Shown: positions 7,704-16,267 of the stretch, one piece after another | Layout of the letters: each line of letters begins with the position of its first letter | Position numbering within the stretch: the stretch's first letter is position 1 | Assembly: GCA_017509985.1 (NCBI GenBank) | Contig: JAFWOE010000006.1 | Coordinates: forward strand, 1 to 64,000 | Length of the DNA: 64,000 bases | Reading direction: 5' to 3' | Source: Lachnospiraceae bacterium | Lineage (GTDB): Bacteria > Bacillota > Clostridia > Lachnospirales > Lachnospiraceae | Notes under the pieces: generated by a model | Told to the model about the DNA's origin: nothing | Databases searched by the model: none | What the model saw: only the letters and a program-made list of their open reading frames with translations | Program-made: the position numbers and the translations under genes

Positions 7704-9722
7704 TCAGATATGCAAAGCCGCCTGGAACGCCTGGTTTACCGCTTCGGAAATGGTTCCGGCCTCCTTCGCGTCACCAATAACATAAACATCGGTCTCCGGG
7801 GCGCTGCGGCGCAGCGAATCCGCTTCATCCACTCTCGGGATCATACCCATGGCTGAAAGAACAGTATCGCACTCGTAGCGCTTCGTTTCCTTTGTAACGG
7901 TATTTGTGCAGAGAATAAAACCGTCGCCGATCTCTGCCAGAAGGTTTTCGTAATGGACCGGGATCTCCTTTTCCCGGAGAACAGCCATCAGTTCTTTGGC
8001 GTTTGCTCCCGCGCTCGCATGCATGCGGTCATAGTTTGTCTTTTCATCACTCATTTCAATGATGGTGACATCACGGCCGAGTTCCTTAAGATCAATGGCC
8101 GCTTCGACGCCCACTGAGCCTGCGCCGATGATCACGACTTCCTGTCCCACGTTTTCCGGATGTTCTTCGCCTTTCGGTGCCCAGATCACGGGATATTTAT
8201 CGGCGCCGGGCACATCCGGATAACGCGGATCGGCACCGATGGCGATGATCACGGCGTCATATTCTTCCTGATCCAGGATCTCTTTTGTCACTTTTGTATG
8301 CATCAGTACCCGGACACCGGCTTTTTCGTATTTGACGACCTGACAGCGCAGCCATTTCAGGTAATCCGCACAGTCGATCTTCATGGGAGGACGGGCTGCT
8401 TCTATCACGCTGCCGCCCACCGTGTCACCCGCTTCATACAGCGTGACGTCATGCCCCCGGTCGGCAAGGGTCATCATGGCCTGAACGCCGCCCGGGCCGG
8501 CGCCGATGACAGCAGCTCTTTTCTTGACAGGCGCTTTCGGGATCACGCCGTCCCGCAGTTCGTTCACCATGGCCGACATGGGATTGACTGCGCACCAGAT
8601 CGGCTTCGGAATGAAAAGATGCTTGGTGCAGGTGTCGCACCGCAGGCAGGGCCGGTGTTCTTCCGGAAGGTTGTGCGCGTATTTGTTCGGCATATCGGGA
8701 TCGGCCATCAGCGGACGGCCCATTGCGACAAAGTCTGCCCAGCCGTTTGCCAGGATCTCTTCGGCCATCTCGATGCTGGTGATCGAACCGACCGTTGTCA
8801 CGAGAAGATCCGGATAAGCCTTTTTGATATCCGCGGCGTAATGGACATTGAACCCTCTGGGCATCAGGAAATTCTGGCACCAGTTACGAAGATACTTCAT
8901 GCCGTAATCCATGCGGAGGCCTGCCGAAACGTGCAGGATATCGATATGGTCTTTTATGAGCCCTATGAACTGAAGCGTCTCGTCAAAATGCATGCCTTCT
9001 TCGGCGATCTCATCCGCGGAAATACGGAACTCGATCACGAACCGCTCCCCGCAGAGCTCACGGATCTTGTCGCACACTTCGATCGCGAAGCGTGCCCTGT
9101 TCTCCAGTGAGCCGCCGTATTTGTCGGTCCGCCGATTATACAGCCTGCTGGCAAACTGGCTGATCAGGTTGCCGTGCCCGCCGTGTACAAGGCAGATGTC
9201 CATGCCGGCCCGCTTCATGCGCTGCGCCGCCATACCGAATTTCGTAACGGTCTCATCGATCATCGCCTGATCCATTTCAATTGCCGGGAGCGGCTCCTGT
9301 GAAAGCAGGGCAGCCCTCTGCTGCTCATTCCAGGAGATATTGGGGGAAGCACCGTACGGAGCATGTCCAAGCATTCCGGCATCGGATGATTCGCCGCTGT
9401 GGTTGAGCTCCAGAGAGGCATGGCAGTCATACTGTCTGCCCATATCCGCATATCTTGCAAGATTGCGGATATGACAGCCTTTATTCATGTCGATCTGATA
9501 AGCTTCATCCCGGCTTTCGGTAATATCGATCGTTGCGTTTCCGTGATAGATCACAGCGGCTCCGCCGCGCGCGAACATGCGCATCCAGTCGATCAGCTCC
9601 GGAGTGATATCCCCTTCCTCACTGCAAAGATTCGGAGAAAGAGGTGCCAGAACGATTCGGTTTTTAAAGGTTATTCCACGGACGCGGATAGGGGTGAATA
9701 CATGAGAATACTTAGAATTCAT
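7704..9722 (-). CDS. OYE-family NADH:flavin oxidoreductase with Fe-S and FAD domains (second copy)
   Basis: 672 residues with the same architecture as the protein at 342: FMN barrel (~1-340; start KYSHVFTPIRVRG), Fe-S cysteines in CLRCDTC and PIWCAVNP, then FAD (GAGPGGVQA) and NAD(P) (GAGSVGVEA) motifs. It probably reduces an enoate-type C=C bond. The two proteins share layout but differ throughout, so they are old paralogues rather than a recent duplication. ATG start with AAAGGA eight bases upstream. It heads a minus-strand group with the membrane protein and DUF6434-like gene. Confidence 0.88.
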   Translation of the reverse strand: MNSKYSHVFTPIRVRGITFKNRIVLAPLSPNLCSEEGDITPELIDWMRMFARGGAAVIYHGNATIDITESRDEAYQIDMNKGCHIRNLARYADMGRQYDCHASLELNHSGESSDAGMLGHAPYGASPNISWNEQQRAALLSQEPLPAIEMDQAMIDETVTKFGMAAQRMKRAGMDICLVHGGHGNLISQFASRLYNRRTDKYGGSLENRARFAIEVCDKIRELCGERFVIEFRISADEIAEEGMHFDETLQFIGLIKDHIDILHVSAGLRMDYGMKYLRNWCQNFLMPRGFNVHYAADIKKAYPDLLVTTVGSITSIEMAEEILANGWADFVAMGRPLMADPDMPNKYAHNLPEEHRPCLRCDTCTKHLFIPKPIWCAVNPMSAMVNELRDGVIPKAPVKKRAAVIGAGPGGVQAMMTLADRGHDVTLYEAGDTVGGSVIEAARPPMKIDCADYLKWLRCQVVKYEKAGVRVLMHTKVTKEILDQEEYDAVIIAIGADPRYPDVPGADKYPVIWAPKGEEHPENVGQEVVIIGAGSVGVEAAIDLKELGRDVTIIEMSDEKTNYDRMHASAGANAKELMAVLREKEIPVHYENLLAEIGDGFILCTNTVTKETKRYECDTVLSAMGMIPRVDEADSLRRSAPETDVYVIGDAKEAGTISEAVNQAFQAALHI

Positions 9723-9817
9723 GTTTCGTTCCTTTCTTTGGGTTCAGCTTCGCCTTACAATCATCGGGAGCTTCTTTTTGCCGTTCCCTTTATATTAAAA
9801 GCCTTTTTCCGTCACAC

Positions 9818-10489
9818 TCAATTGCTCTTCGGCATCATGGCATATAACAGCTCTGCTACTTTGGACATGGGCATCGTCTGAAGAACGATCCTTCCGGGTC
9901 CTGTCACAACTGTATTAAACAGGCCTTCTCCTCCAAGGAGTACGTTTTTAACGCCCTTTACGGATACAATATCCATCGAACAGGTTTCATCCATCATGAC
10001 CAGATGGCCGGTATCAATAATCTTTTTGTCTCCGGCTTCCAGATAGTACTCCTTGATCGAACCGTCCACTTCCAGAAGAACAACACCCTCGCCAACCGCT
10101 TTTTCCATAATGAATCCTTCACCGCCGAAAAAGCCGGCGCCGAGCTTTTTCTGGAAATGTACCGAAGTCTCAATACCCTCGTCCGAGACAAGAAAGCTTT
10201 TCTTCTGGAAAATAATACTGTTTCCGTGCAGTTCCACCGGAAGAATGTCCCCGGGGAATTTGGATGCGAAAGCGATCTCTCCGGATGCTTTCGCAATATA
10301 ACGGTTGCGGAACATCGATTCTCCGGAAAACATTCTGCCGAACATTTTCCCAAATCCGCCGCCTTCCGTCTTCATTTCAATTTCGTCATCCATCCAGCTC
10401 ATGGCGCCTGCTTCACAGATCAGTCCTTCTCCGGCCTCCAGATGGCAAAGCGCAACCGGAAGACTTCCTCCAATAATCTCGTAATTCAT
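9818..10489 (-). CDS. TIGR00266/AIM24 family protein
   Basis: 223 residues from ATG 10489, preceded by GGAG at good spacing; the frame stays open upstream but without a supported start. The Gly-rich beta-helical pattern is that of the AIM24/TIGR00266 family (opening MNYEIIGGSLPV, then CEAGAMSWM and an LLGGEGLFNT repeat near the end). No catalytic residues are known; bacterial members are soluble proteins of unclear role. It diverges from the small membrane-protein gene at 10735. Confidence 0.8.
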   Translation of the reverse strand: MNYEIIGGSLPVALCHLEAGEGLICEAGAMSWMDDEIEMKTEGGGFGKMFGRMFSGESMFRNRYIAKASGEIAFASKFPGDILPVELHGNSIIFQKKSFLVSDEGIETSVHFQKKLGAGFFGGEGFIMEKAVGEGVVLLEVDGSIKEYYLEAGDKKIIDTGHLVMMDETCSMDIVSVKGVKNVLLGGEGLFNTVVTGPGRIVLQTMPMSKVAELLYAMMPKSN

Positions 10490-10603
10490 AGTCCGTACTC
10501 CTTTGTCAATAAATATGCACCACCCGAAAAAATAAGGTTTCCATCCCCTGTTTTTCCGGTATAACCTGCATACGTTTACGTTCTTCGTCAGCTCTTTACC
10601 GAT

Positions 10604-10632
10604 ATTATAAATTGGTTTGGATGGATATTCAA
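10604..10632 (-). promoter_or_regulatory. Promoter for the AIM24-like gene
   Basis: Minus strand: -35 TTGAAT (10632-10627), 17-bp spacer, -10 TATAAT (10609-10604). This gives a leader of about 110 nt. Confidence 0.65.
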
Positions 10633-10664
10633 TATTCAGCCCATCATACTGCTTTCGCCCTTCA

Positions 10665-10693
10665 TTGACATCGCAGATGACGAATGATATCAT
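10665..10693 (+). promoter_or_regulatory. Promoter for the small membrane protein
   Basis: Plus strand: -35 TTGACA (10665-10670), 17-bp spacer, -10 TATCAT (10688-10693), about 40 bp before the start. It is back to back with the promoter of the divergent gene. Confidence 0.75.
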
Positions 10694-10734
10694 AAAACAG
10701 TATTTTAAATGAACTGAAAAAGGAGGCGATTGGC

Positions 10735-11022
10735 ATGGGTGATAACAGCAGTGTACCTGGATATGGCAAAGCGGTAGCCAGCCTGGTGCTGGGTATTATC
10801 GGAGTGATTCTCTGGTTCTTTGGGTTTTCAACGATTATTTCCATGATTCTCGGAATCATCGGTCTGATTCTTGCATCAGGCTCCAAGAAGGAAGGGTATG
10901 AAGGCGGAATCAGAACAGCAGGATTTGTGCTTTCTCTGATCGCACTGATCGGCGGCGTGATCGCTTTTATTGCCTGTGTGGCCTGTGTAGGAGCGGCCGC
11001 TGTTCTGGGCTTTGCTTCATAA
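10735..11022 (+). CDS. DUF4190-like small membrane protein
   Basis: 95 residues with two hydrophobic hairpins: helices at ~14-48 (LVLGIIGVILWFF and a G-rich ILGIIGLIL) and ~62-93. The (A)SLVLGIIG motif and Gly/Ile-rich pattern match DUF4190-type membrane proteins of Firmicutes, which have no known activity. A strong GGAGG site precedes ATG 10735. The gene ends at a strong terminator before lgt. Confidence 0.65.
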   Translation: MGDNSSVPGYGKAVASLVLGIIGVILWFFGFSTIISMILGIIGLILASGSKKEGYEGGIRTAGFVLSLIALIGGVIAFIACVACVGAAAVLGFAS

Positions 11023-11041
11023 AAACAATGGAAAACGGATG

Positions 11042-11070
11042 GCGGGGCGGCATGTGCCGCTCCGCTTTTT
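11042..11070 (+). terminator. Strong intrinsic terminator abutting the lgt start codon
   Basis: Stem GCGGGGCGGC (11042-11051) pairs with 11056-11065 (one G-T pair) around a 4-base loop, followed by TTTTT (11066-11070). The lgt ATG lies three bases later. Confidence 0.85.
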
Positions 11071-11073
11071 GAT

Positions 11074-11877
11074 ATGGCTCCAGCAATTACTGTTTTCGGA
11101 AAAACAATATCGTCTTACGGGCTGATGGCTGTACTGGGATTTCTTGCCGGACTGCTGTTTGTCATTATAGAAGGCAAACAGCAAAGGAAGAAAAAAGAGG
11201 ACAGCATTTATGTTTATACGCTGGGAATGGTCGGTGCCCTGATCGGGGCCAAAGTCCTGTATCTGCTTCTGAATCTTCCCGGCATGATCTCCGATCTTTC
11301 GCTGCTGACCCGGGATCCTGCGCTTTTTGCTTCCCGTTACATTACAGGCGGGATGATCTTTTACGGAGGACTGGCCGGGGGGATCCTCGGGGCATACCTG
11401 TGCGCGAAAAGCTACGGAGATAAGCTGAAAGACTATTATGACGCAGTGCTTCCGGCTATGGCATTGTTTGCTGCTTTCGGGCGTCTCGGCTGTTTTCTTA
11501 CAGGGTGCTGCTACGGAACAGAAACGGACACGGCTTTCGGTATAGAGATGAACCGGTCCATGATCGCGCCTCATGGGGTGAAACTGGTTCCCGTGCAGCT
11601 GATCGAGTGCCTGTTTGACCTGTTTTTATTTGTGCTGATGATCATTCTTACGCAAAGGCAGAAGCGCGCAGAGAAAAGCCATCCTGTTCGCTTCGATCCG
11701 TTTTGTGTTTATCTGGTCCTTTATGCTGTCTTTCGCTTTGTTCTGGAATTCTTCAGAGGAGACGCGGCAAGGGGAAAGCTCTGGGTGTTTTCAACATCGC
11801 AGTGGATCAGCCTGGCTGTTCTGATCGTGTGCGCAGTGTATTATCTGAAAAAGAACTGTAAATACAGGCATATATGA
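11074..11877 (+). CDS. lgt: Lgt-family prolipoprotein diacylglyceryl transferase
   Basis: 267 residues, about seven membrane helices. The signature GRLGCFLTGCCYG (~residues 135-147) is a variant of the canonical GRxGNFxNxE, and EFFRGD follows near residue 227. The enzyme transfers diacylglycerol from phosphatidylglycerol to the lipobox cysteine of preprolipoproteins. The Cys-rich signature marks a divergent Lgt-like branch, so activity on lipoproteins is likely but not certain. No ribosome site is visible because the start directly follows the terminator at 11042-11070; expression may need readthrough or an unseen start. Confidence 0.82.
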   Translation: MAPAITVFGKTISSYGLMAVLGFLAGLLFVIIEGKQQRKKKEDSIYVYTLGMVGALIGAKVLYLLLNLPGMISDLSLLTRDPALFASRYITGGMIFYGGLAGGILGAYLCAKSYGDKLKDYYDAVLPAMALFAAFGRLGCFLTGCCYGTETDTAFGIEMNRSMIAPHGVKLVPVQLIECLFDLFLFVLMIILTQRQKRAEKSHPVRFDPFCVYLVLYAVFRFVLEFFRGDAARGKLWVFSTSQWISLAVLIVCAVYYLKKNCKYRHI

Positions 11878-11888
11878 AAATAAACAAA

Positions 11889-12017
11889 TGAGCAGTGCCA
11901 ACCTCGCGGCAAAGCCGCTCGGTCACGGGCGTTCGCCCTATATTGCCCCAAAACAAAAGGAACGAATCCAAGTAAACTTGTCTTCGTTCCTTTTATTTCG
12001 TGCCAATGCACTGCTCA
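11889..12017. repeat. Nested inverted-repeat element between lgt and tRNA-Pro
   Basis: An outer perfect 10-bp inverted repeat (TGAGCAGTGC at 11889-11898, GCACTGCTCA at 12008-12017) encloses hairpins GCGGC-AAA-GCCGC and GGGCG-TT-CGCCC and a bidirectional terminator. This 129-bp palindromic unit resembles a MITE-like or REP-like element or a structured RNA. Copy number cannot be judged from one window. Confidence 0.45.
11955..11997. terminator. Bidirectional terminator (lgt / tRNA-Pro)
   Basis: AAAAGGAACGAA (11955-11966) pairs with TTCGTTCCTTTT (11983-11994), with an inner CAAG-TAAA-CTTG hairpin. The A-run and T-run at the ends allow termination from either side. Confidence 0.8.
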
Positions 12018-12032
12018 CTGCTTTCGTGGAAG

Positions 12033-12107
12033 TCGGGGTGACAGGATTCGAACCTGCGGCCTCCTGGTCCCAAACCAGGCGCTCTAGCCAAACTGAGCCA
12101 CACCCCG
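12033..12107 (-). tRNA. tRNA-Pro (TGG)
   Basis: 75-nt cloverleaf on the minus strand: acceptor CGGGGTG/CACCCCG, anticodon arm CCTGG-TTTGGGA-CCAGG giving anticodon TGG, T arm with GGTTCGAATCC, discriminator A. CCA is not encoded. Confidence 0.95.
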
Positions 12108-12145
12108 ATAGATATTCATGCGTCCGTTTTCGGGACACCTTGATG

Positions 12146-12174
12146 ATTATATGCTAATCCGGAATCCATGTCAA
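12146..12174 (-). promoter_or_regulatory. Consensus promoter of tRNA-Pro
   Basis: Minus strand: perfect TTGACA (12174-12169), 17-bp spacer, perfect TATAAT (12151-12146), ending about 38 bp before the tRNA. Confidence 0.9.
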
Positions 12175-12202
12175 ACACTATAGTAGCAGTTCTGATCCCG
12201 GG

Positions 12203-12967
12203 TCACTTTACATTCTCAAAGCCTTCCGCTGTCTGGTCCAGCACATCCCGAACCGTGATCCGGTCCTCTTCTGCCGTGAACCGGATATCATAACCGGCAA
12301 AACTCAGGCCGTAAACATATCCCGGATTTTTATTGTAAGCCGCTCTCGGATCCTGTTCCAGCACATGAAGGGCCGCCGTCCTTTTCTCCTCCGGGAGTTT
12401 TTGAAGCAGCTCCTGCGGGAACTCCACCTTTACCTTAAAATCGGCCTGCTTCTGGCCGAACCCGCCTTCCGCTTCCGGAAAAGAATCCGCATAAGGGATA
12501 TACGGCTTGATATCATAGACCGGCGTTCCGTCCAGCATATCCACACCGGAAACCAAAAGCCCCTTTATCCGGCTTCCGTCAGCGATCACCTGCTCCAGCT
12601 TTACGCACGACAGGCCGAGGCCGTTCGGCCGGAAGGGCGACCTTGTTGCAAAAACGCCTCTTTTCTCCCTGCCGCCGAGTCTCGGCGGACAGACGGTCAG
12701 GACAGGAGCCGGTTTTGTTTTTGCATTGGCAGATTTTCCCGGATCCGGACAGGTGCCCTCTTTATCGAAGTTTTCGGAAAATCCCCAGATGATCCAGAGA
12801 TGCGAGTATTCTTCAATGCCCCGGATCGCTGCCGGGTCGGCATAAGGCTCTTCAAAAACGATCGTTCCAAAAAGATCGAGTACCAGCGAGCTCTGCCTCG
12901 GGATCCCGAACTTTTCTTTAAAATCCGTACGGATATATGCAATTGGCCGGATCGTATGTTCGTTCAT
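12203..12967 (-). CDS. trmO: tRNA N6-threonylcarbamoyladenosine methyltransferase TrmO-like
   Basis: 254 residues from ATG 12967. The N-terminus (IRPIAYIRTDFKEKFGIPRQ) and core (GVFATRSPFRPNGLGLS) are the TrmO/TsaA (UPF0066) signatures; the C-terminal domain (YNKNPGYVYGLSFAGYDIRF) is also typical. TrmO uses SAM to methylate t6A37 in tRNAs. An earlier in-frame GTG (13006) overlaps the ftsQ stop but adds 13 residues not seen in the family. It is the last gene of the division/wall cluster, an unusual position that suggests simple co-transcription. Confidence 0.85.
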   Translation of the reverse strand: MNEHTIRPIAYIRTDFKEKFGIPRQSSLVLDLFGTIVFEEPYADPAAIRGIEEYSHLWIIWGFSENFDKEGTCPDPGKSANAKTKPAPVLTVCPPRLGGREKRGVFATRSPFRPNGLGLSCVKLEQVIADGSRIKGLLVSGVDMLDGTPVYDIKPYIPYADSFPEAEGGFGQKQADFKVKVEFPQELLQKLPEEKRTAALHVLEQDPRAAYNKNPGYVYGLSFAGYDIRFTAEEDRITVRDVLDQTAEGFENVK

Positions 12968-13002
12968 CGATTTCAGTTCCGGAAGCGGATCACACTCAGA
13001 AT

Positions 13003-13866
13003 TCACTCTTCGGAATCGCTTCCGCCTTCCTCCGCGTTTTCGGGCTCGTCCCCTGTTTCAGCTGATCCTTCTTCATCGGTTCCTTCTCCATCCGGAGTAT
13101 TGATCCAGGCTCCTGCGTTCGCTGTGCCTTCAAACACGATATTCTCCGTATCCTGCGAAAAGGTCTCCAGATGCAGTGTACCGGTCCGTCCTTCCAGTCC
13201 GGGCATGATCGCCGAAGCCCTGGAGATTTTTTCTTCCAGCAGCTTGTCCTGCCCGAGAAGGACCGTGATCTGATCATACTGAAGGGTTATATTCCGCTCC
13301 TCATCGAAGGTCACGCTGTCCGGGCAGATAGCGTATCGGTCAATAGCGTTTTTGATCGCCACGATCGTATTCAGCGCTTCCGGGTATTCAAACTCAATAA
13401 CGTGCTCCAGCCCGATGTTCGAAGCGCCCAGCCCGTAAATATAGGGAACCCGCTCAGCGATGATCTCATCCGGTGCAGAAAGCACCTCCGTGACCCTTCC
13501 GGTCCGGTCGAAATAATAGTAATAATCATTGATCTCAAAAATGCCGGCCAGCGGGGTCTCCGTGACTTCGATCCTTACGGTGTTCTTGTCCACATAGACA
13601 ATGTCTGCGTGATCCAGAAACGCCACATCCCGCAGATCGACCTGTTTCTGAAGACGTGTGAGCAGCACCGTATTGTAGGACAGAGGCCCGTAGATACACA
13701 GATCCCTGATCTCCTCATCGGTGTAGCGTGTGCTGCCTGAAACAAGGATCTGCTTCAGCTGGAATGTACTGAAAAAGAAAAAAAGCCCTGCGGCAGCAAC
13801 GGCCAGACAAATCAGCCCGACCACAGCTTTTACACCGATTGACCTTTTTTTCTTATCTTCTGGCAT
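13003..13866 (-). CDS. ftsQ: Cell division protein FtsQ/DivIB
   Basis: 287 residues: a short basic cytoplasmic tail (KKKRS), one membrane helix (~13-33), a POTRA domain starting at QLKQILVSGSTRYTDEEI, then the FtsQ beta domain and a long acidic Glu/Gly-rich tail (~250-287). It joins FtsL and FtsB/DivIC in the divisome, outside the membrane. The acidic tail is typical of clostridial DivIB-like proteins. It lies 9 bp after murD; ftsA and ftsZ do not follow. Confidence 0.85.
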   Translation of the reverse strand: MPEDKKKRSIGVKAVVGLICLAVAAAGLFFFFSTFQLKQILVSGSTRYTDEEIRDLCIYGPLSYNTVLLTRLQKQVDLRDVAFLDHADIVYVDKNTVRIEVTETPLAGIFEINDYYYYFDRTGRVTEVLSAPDEIIAERVPYIYGLGASNIGLEHVIEFEYPEALNTIVAIKNAIDRYAICPDSVTFDEERNITLQYDQITVLLGQDKLLEEKISRASAIMPGLEGRTGTLHLETFSQDTENIVFEGTANAGAWINTPDGEGTDEEGSAETGDEPENAEEGGSDSEE

Positions 13867-13875
13867 TTTCTTCCT

Positions 13876-15249
13876 TTATTTTTCCCTGACGTACTCTTTA
13901 AAAAGATCCCCTCTCTGCTCGTAGCTGTCAAACTGGTCCCAGCTGGCGCATGCCGGTGAAAGCAGTACTTCGCTGCCGGCTCCGGCATTCTTTTTGCAGT
14001 ACTCAACCGCTTCCTTCAGGTCTTCGCACATCACGACCCGCTCTGCCGGGAAACCGCAGCGGCCTGCCGCCTCGGCGATCTTTTCCTTCGTCTGTCCGAT
14101 CAGGACCAGCCGGTAAACCTTATCGCCGAAAGTATCGATCCACTCTTCATAGGAAGACTGCTTGTCATATCCGCCGGCGATCAGCAGCGTCGGGCCCTTC
14201 ATGGCAGCGATCCCGTGGATCGCAGCTGCGGGGTTCGTTCCTTTGGAATCATTATAATACCGGACCCCGTCAAACTCCCCGACGTACTCGATCCTGTGCT
14301 CTACGCCCTTGAACTCCTGCAATACTCTGCGGATATCGGAAACCTCCATTCCGTCGTAAAGAGCTGCAGCTGCGGCAGCCATGGCATTTTCGTAATTGTG
14401 CAGGCCGACGATCTGCAGGTCTTCGGTCTTCACGATCTCACGGATATCAGCCCCGTCATTAAATACGATGCTTCCGTCCTTCAGATACAGTCCTTTTTCC
14501 AGTTCGCGCACCGAAGAGAAAAAGACGACTTCCGACGGCACGTCTTTTGCAAAGTCTCTTAACACCTCATCTTCATAGTTGAGGATACAGCAGTCGTTTT
14601 CCGTCTGGTTCTTTACAATATTCTTTTTGCACCGGATATAATTCTCCATCGTATGATGGCGATTCATATGGTCTTCGGTGATATTGGTGATCACCGCTGC
14701 CTGCGGATGAAATTCTTCGATGGTCTCCAGCTGGAAGCTGGACATCTCGATCACCGTAACGGTCTCATCGGTCTGCTTATCCGCAATATCCGCATAAGGA
14801 TCCCCAATATTTCCGACAACGTCGACCTTCTCATGAACCGCTTTCATCAGTTCGCCCAGGAGCGTCGTTGTCGTCGTTTTTCCGTTGGTTCCCGTCACTG
14901 CGTATACTTTGCCCCTGCCGAGCCTGTATGCGATCTCAACTTCTCCTGAGATCTCCGCACCGTTCGACCTGAGTTCTTCCACCAGCGGCAGATCCGTAGG
15001 GATGCCGGGGCTTAAGACCGCGCATACGATTTCTTTTTTTACAGCATCCGGAAGCTCTCCCGCGATCACCCGGATCTCTTCGGATCGGGCGGTCCTGTCC
15101 GCCAGTTTTGCCGATACAGCGGCAATGTCAAGGCCGGCGTTGCCGTCGTAAAGCACAACGTCAGCACCGTGCTCCTTTAAAAGCGCAGCTGCCGCTACGC
15201 CGCTCTTTCCTGCCCCGAACACCAGATAGATGCCTTTTTTAATCTCCAT
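13876..15249 (-). CDS. murD: UDP-N-acetylmuramoyl-L-alanine--D-glutamate ligase
   Basis: 457 residues. It has the Rossmann N-domain (LVFGAGKSGVAAA), the Mur ligase P-loop GTNGKTTTT (~120) and the C-terminal ligase region (HRIEYVGEFDGVRYYNDSKGTN). It adds D-Glu to UDP-MurNAc-L-Ala in the cytoplasm using ATP. It sits between mraY and ftsQ with gaps of about 10 bp, so it is co-transcribed. Confidence 0.96.
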   Translation of the reverse strand: MEIKKGIYLVFGAGKSGVAAAALLKEHGADVVLYDGNAGLDIAAVSAKLADRTARSEEIRVIAGELPDAVKKEIVCAVLSPGIPTDLPLVEELRSNGAEISGEVEIAYRLGRGKVYAVTGTNGKTTTTTLLGELMKAVHEKVDVVGNIGDPYADIADKQTDETVTVIEMSSFQLETIEEFHPQAAVITNITEDHMNRHHTMENYIRCKKNIVKNQTENDCCILNYEDEVLRDFAKDVPSEVVFFSSVRELEKGLYLKDGSIVFNDGADIREIVKTEDLQIVGLHNYENAMAAAAAALYDGMEVSDIRRVLQEFKGVEHRIEYVGEFDGVRYYNDSKGTNPAAAIHGIAAMKGPTLLIAGGYDKQSSYEEWIDTFGDKVYRLVLIGQTKEKIAEAAGRCGFPAERVVMCEDLKEAVEYCKKNAGAGSEVLLSPACASWDQFDSYEQRGDLFKEYVREK

Positions 15250-15259
15250 TTTCAGTCCC

Positions 15260-16213
15260 TCAGATTCCTAAAAAAGCCAAAACGCAAAGCAATATGGTCA
15301 CAATAGTAAATACGGCTACGACGCGGGTCTCGGACCATCCGCACAATTCAAAATGGTGATGGATCGGTGCCATTTTAAAGACCCGTTTGCCGTGAGTAAG
15401 CTTGAAATACGAAACCTGGATCGCTACCGACAAAAGTTCGATCGCGTAGATCAGGCCGAAGATCAGTATATAAAGGGGCGTGTGCAGCAAAAACGCACAG
15501 GCTGCCACAAAACCGCCCAGCGCCAGTGATCCGGTATCCCCCATGAAGATCTTTGCCGGATAGCTGTTATAAAGCAGGAAAGCCAGAAGGCCGCCCAGCA
15601 CCGCAGCAGCGGCCGGACCCAGGCCCGCTTTTACCGCAGCCGACGAAGCGATGAAGAAAGCCGCGACAACAGACGTTACGCTCGAAGCCAGCCCGTCCAG
15701 GCCGTCCGTAAAGTTCACCCCGTTTACCACTGCCAGTACTACGATGTAAAAGAACGGGATCGCCAGAAAACCGATATCCGCCATTTTTCCTGAAGTAAAG
15801 GGAAGCCGGATCGTCAGATCCACCTTCACGCCCTTGAGCATGATGATCAGGAAAACCGTCGCGACAGTAAACTCCAGCAGAAGCTTCTGCCAGGCGATCA
15901 GGCCGTCGCTGCTTTTTTTGACGACTTTGCGGTAATCATCTATGAATCCGACTGCCGCGAACCCGAACGTCAGCACGAGCACCGGACCGATCATCGGGTA
16001 TTTATGAAGGAAGATCAGTCCGCTGATCAGGATCCCGGCCAGGAACATCACCCCGCCCATGGAGGGCGTGCCGGCCTTCTTCAAATGGGACTGCACCCCT
16101 TCCTCACGTTCGGTATTCCCGAATTTCAGCCGGTGCAGGTAGGGGATCAGAAACGGCCCCAGCGCCGCACAGACTGCAAATGATATAAAAAGCGGTATTA
16201 CGATATCTGCCAT
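15260..16213 (-). CDS. mraY: Phospho-N-acetylmuramoyl-pentapeptide transferase
   Basis: 317 residues from ATG 16213, which has AAGGA upstream; a TTG nine codons earlier is weaker. Ten membrane helices are expected and visible as hydrophobic blocks. Catalytic signatures include FIDDYRK, the NFTDGLDGL segment and APIHHHFE. MraY transfers phospho-MurNAc-pentapeptide to undecaprenyl phosphate to form lipid I. The murE and murF genes that often flank mraY are absent here. Confidence 0.96.
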   Translation of the reverse strand: MADIVIPLFISFAVCAALGPFLIPYLHRLKFGNTEREEGVQSHLKKAGTPSMGGVMFLAGILISGLIFLHKYPMIGPVLVLTFGFAAVGFIDDYRKVVKKSSDGLIAWQKLLLEFTVATVFLIIMLKGVKVDLTIRLPFTSGKMADIGFLAIPFFYIVVLAVVNGVNFTDGLDGLASSVTSVVAAFFIASSAAVKAGLGPAAAAVLGGLLAFLLYNSYPAKIFMGDTGSLALGGFVAACAFLLHTPLYILIFGLIYAIELLSVAIQVSYFKLTHGKRVFKMAPIHHHFELCGWSETRVVAVFTIVTILLCVLAFLGI

Positions 16214-16267
16214 ATAATCCAGTTCCTTCCGTTGTTTCAATCGGACGATGATCCGATGATTTGTATC

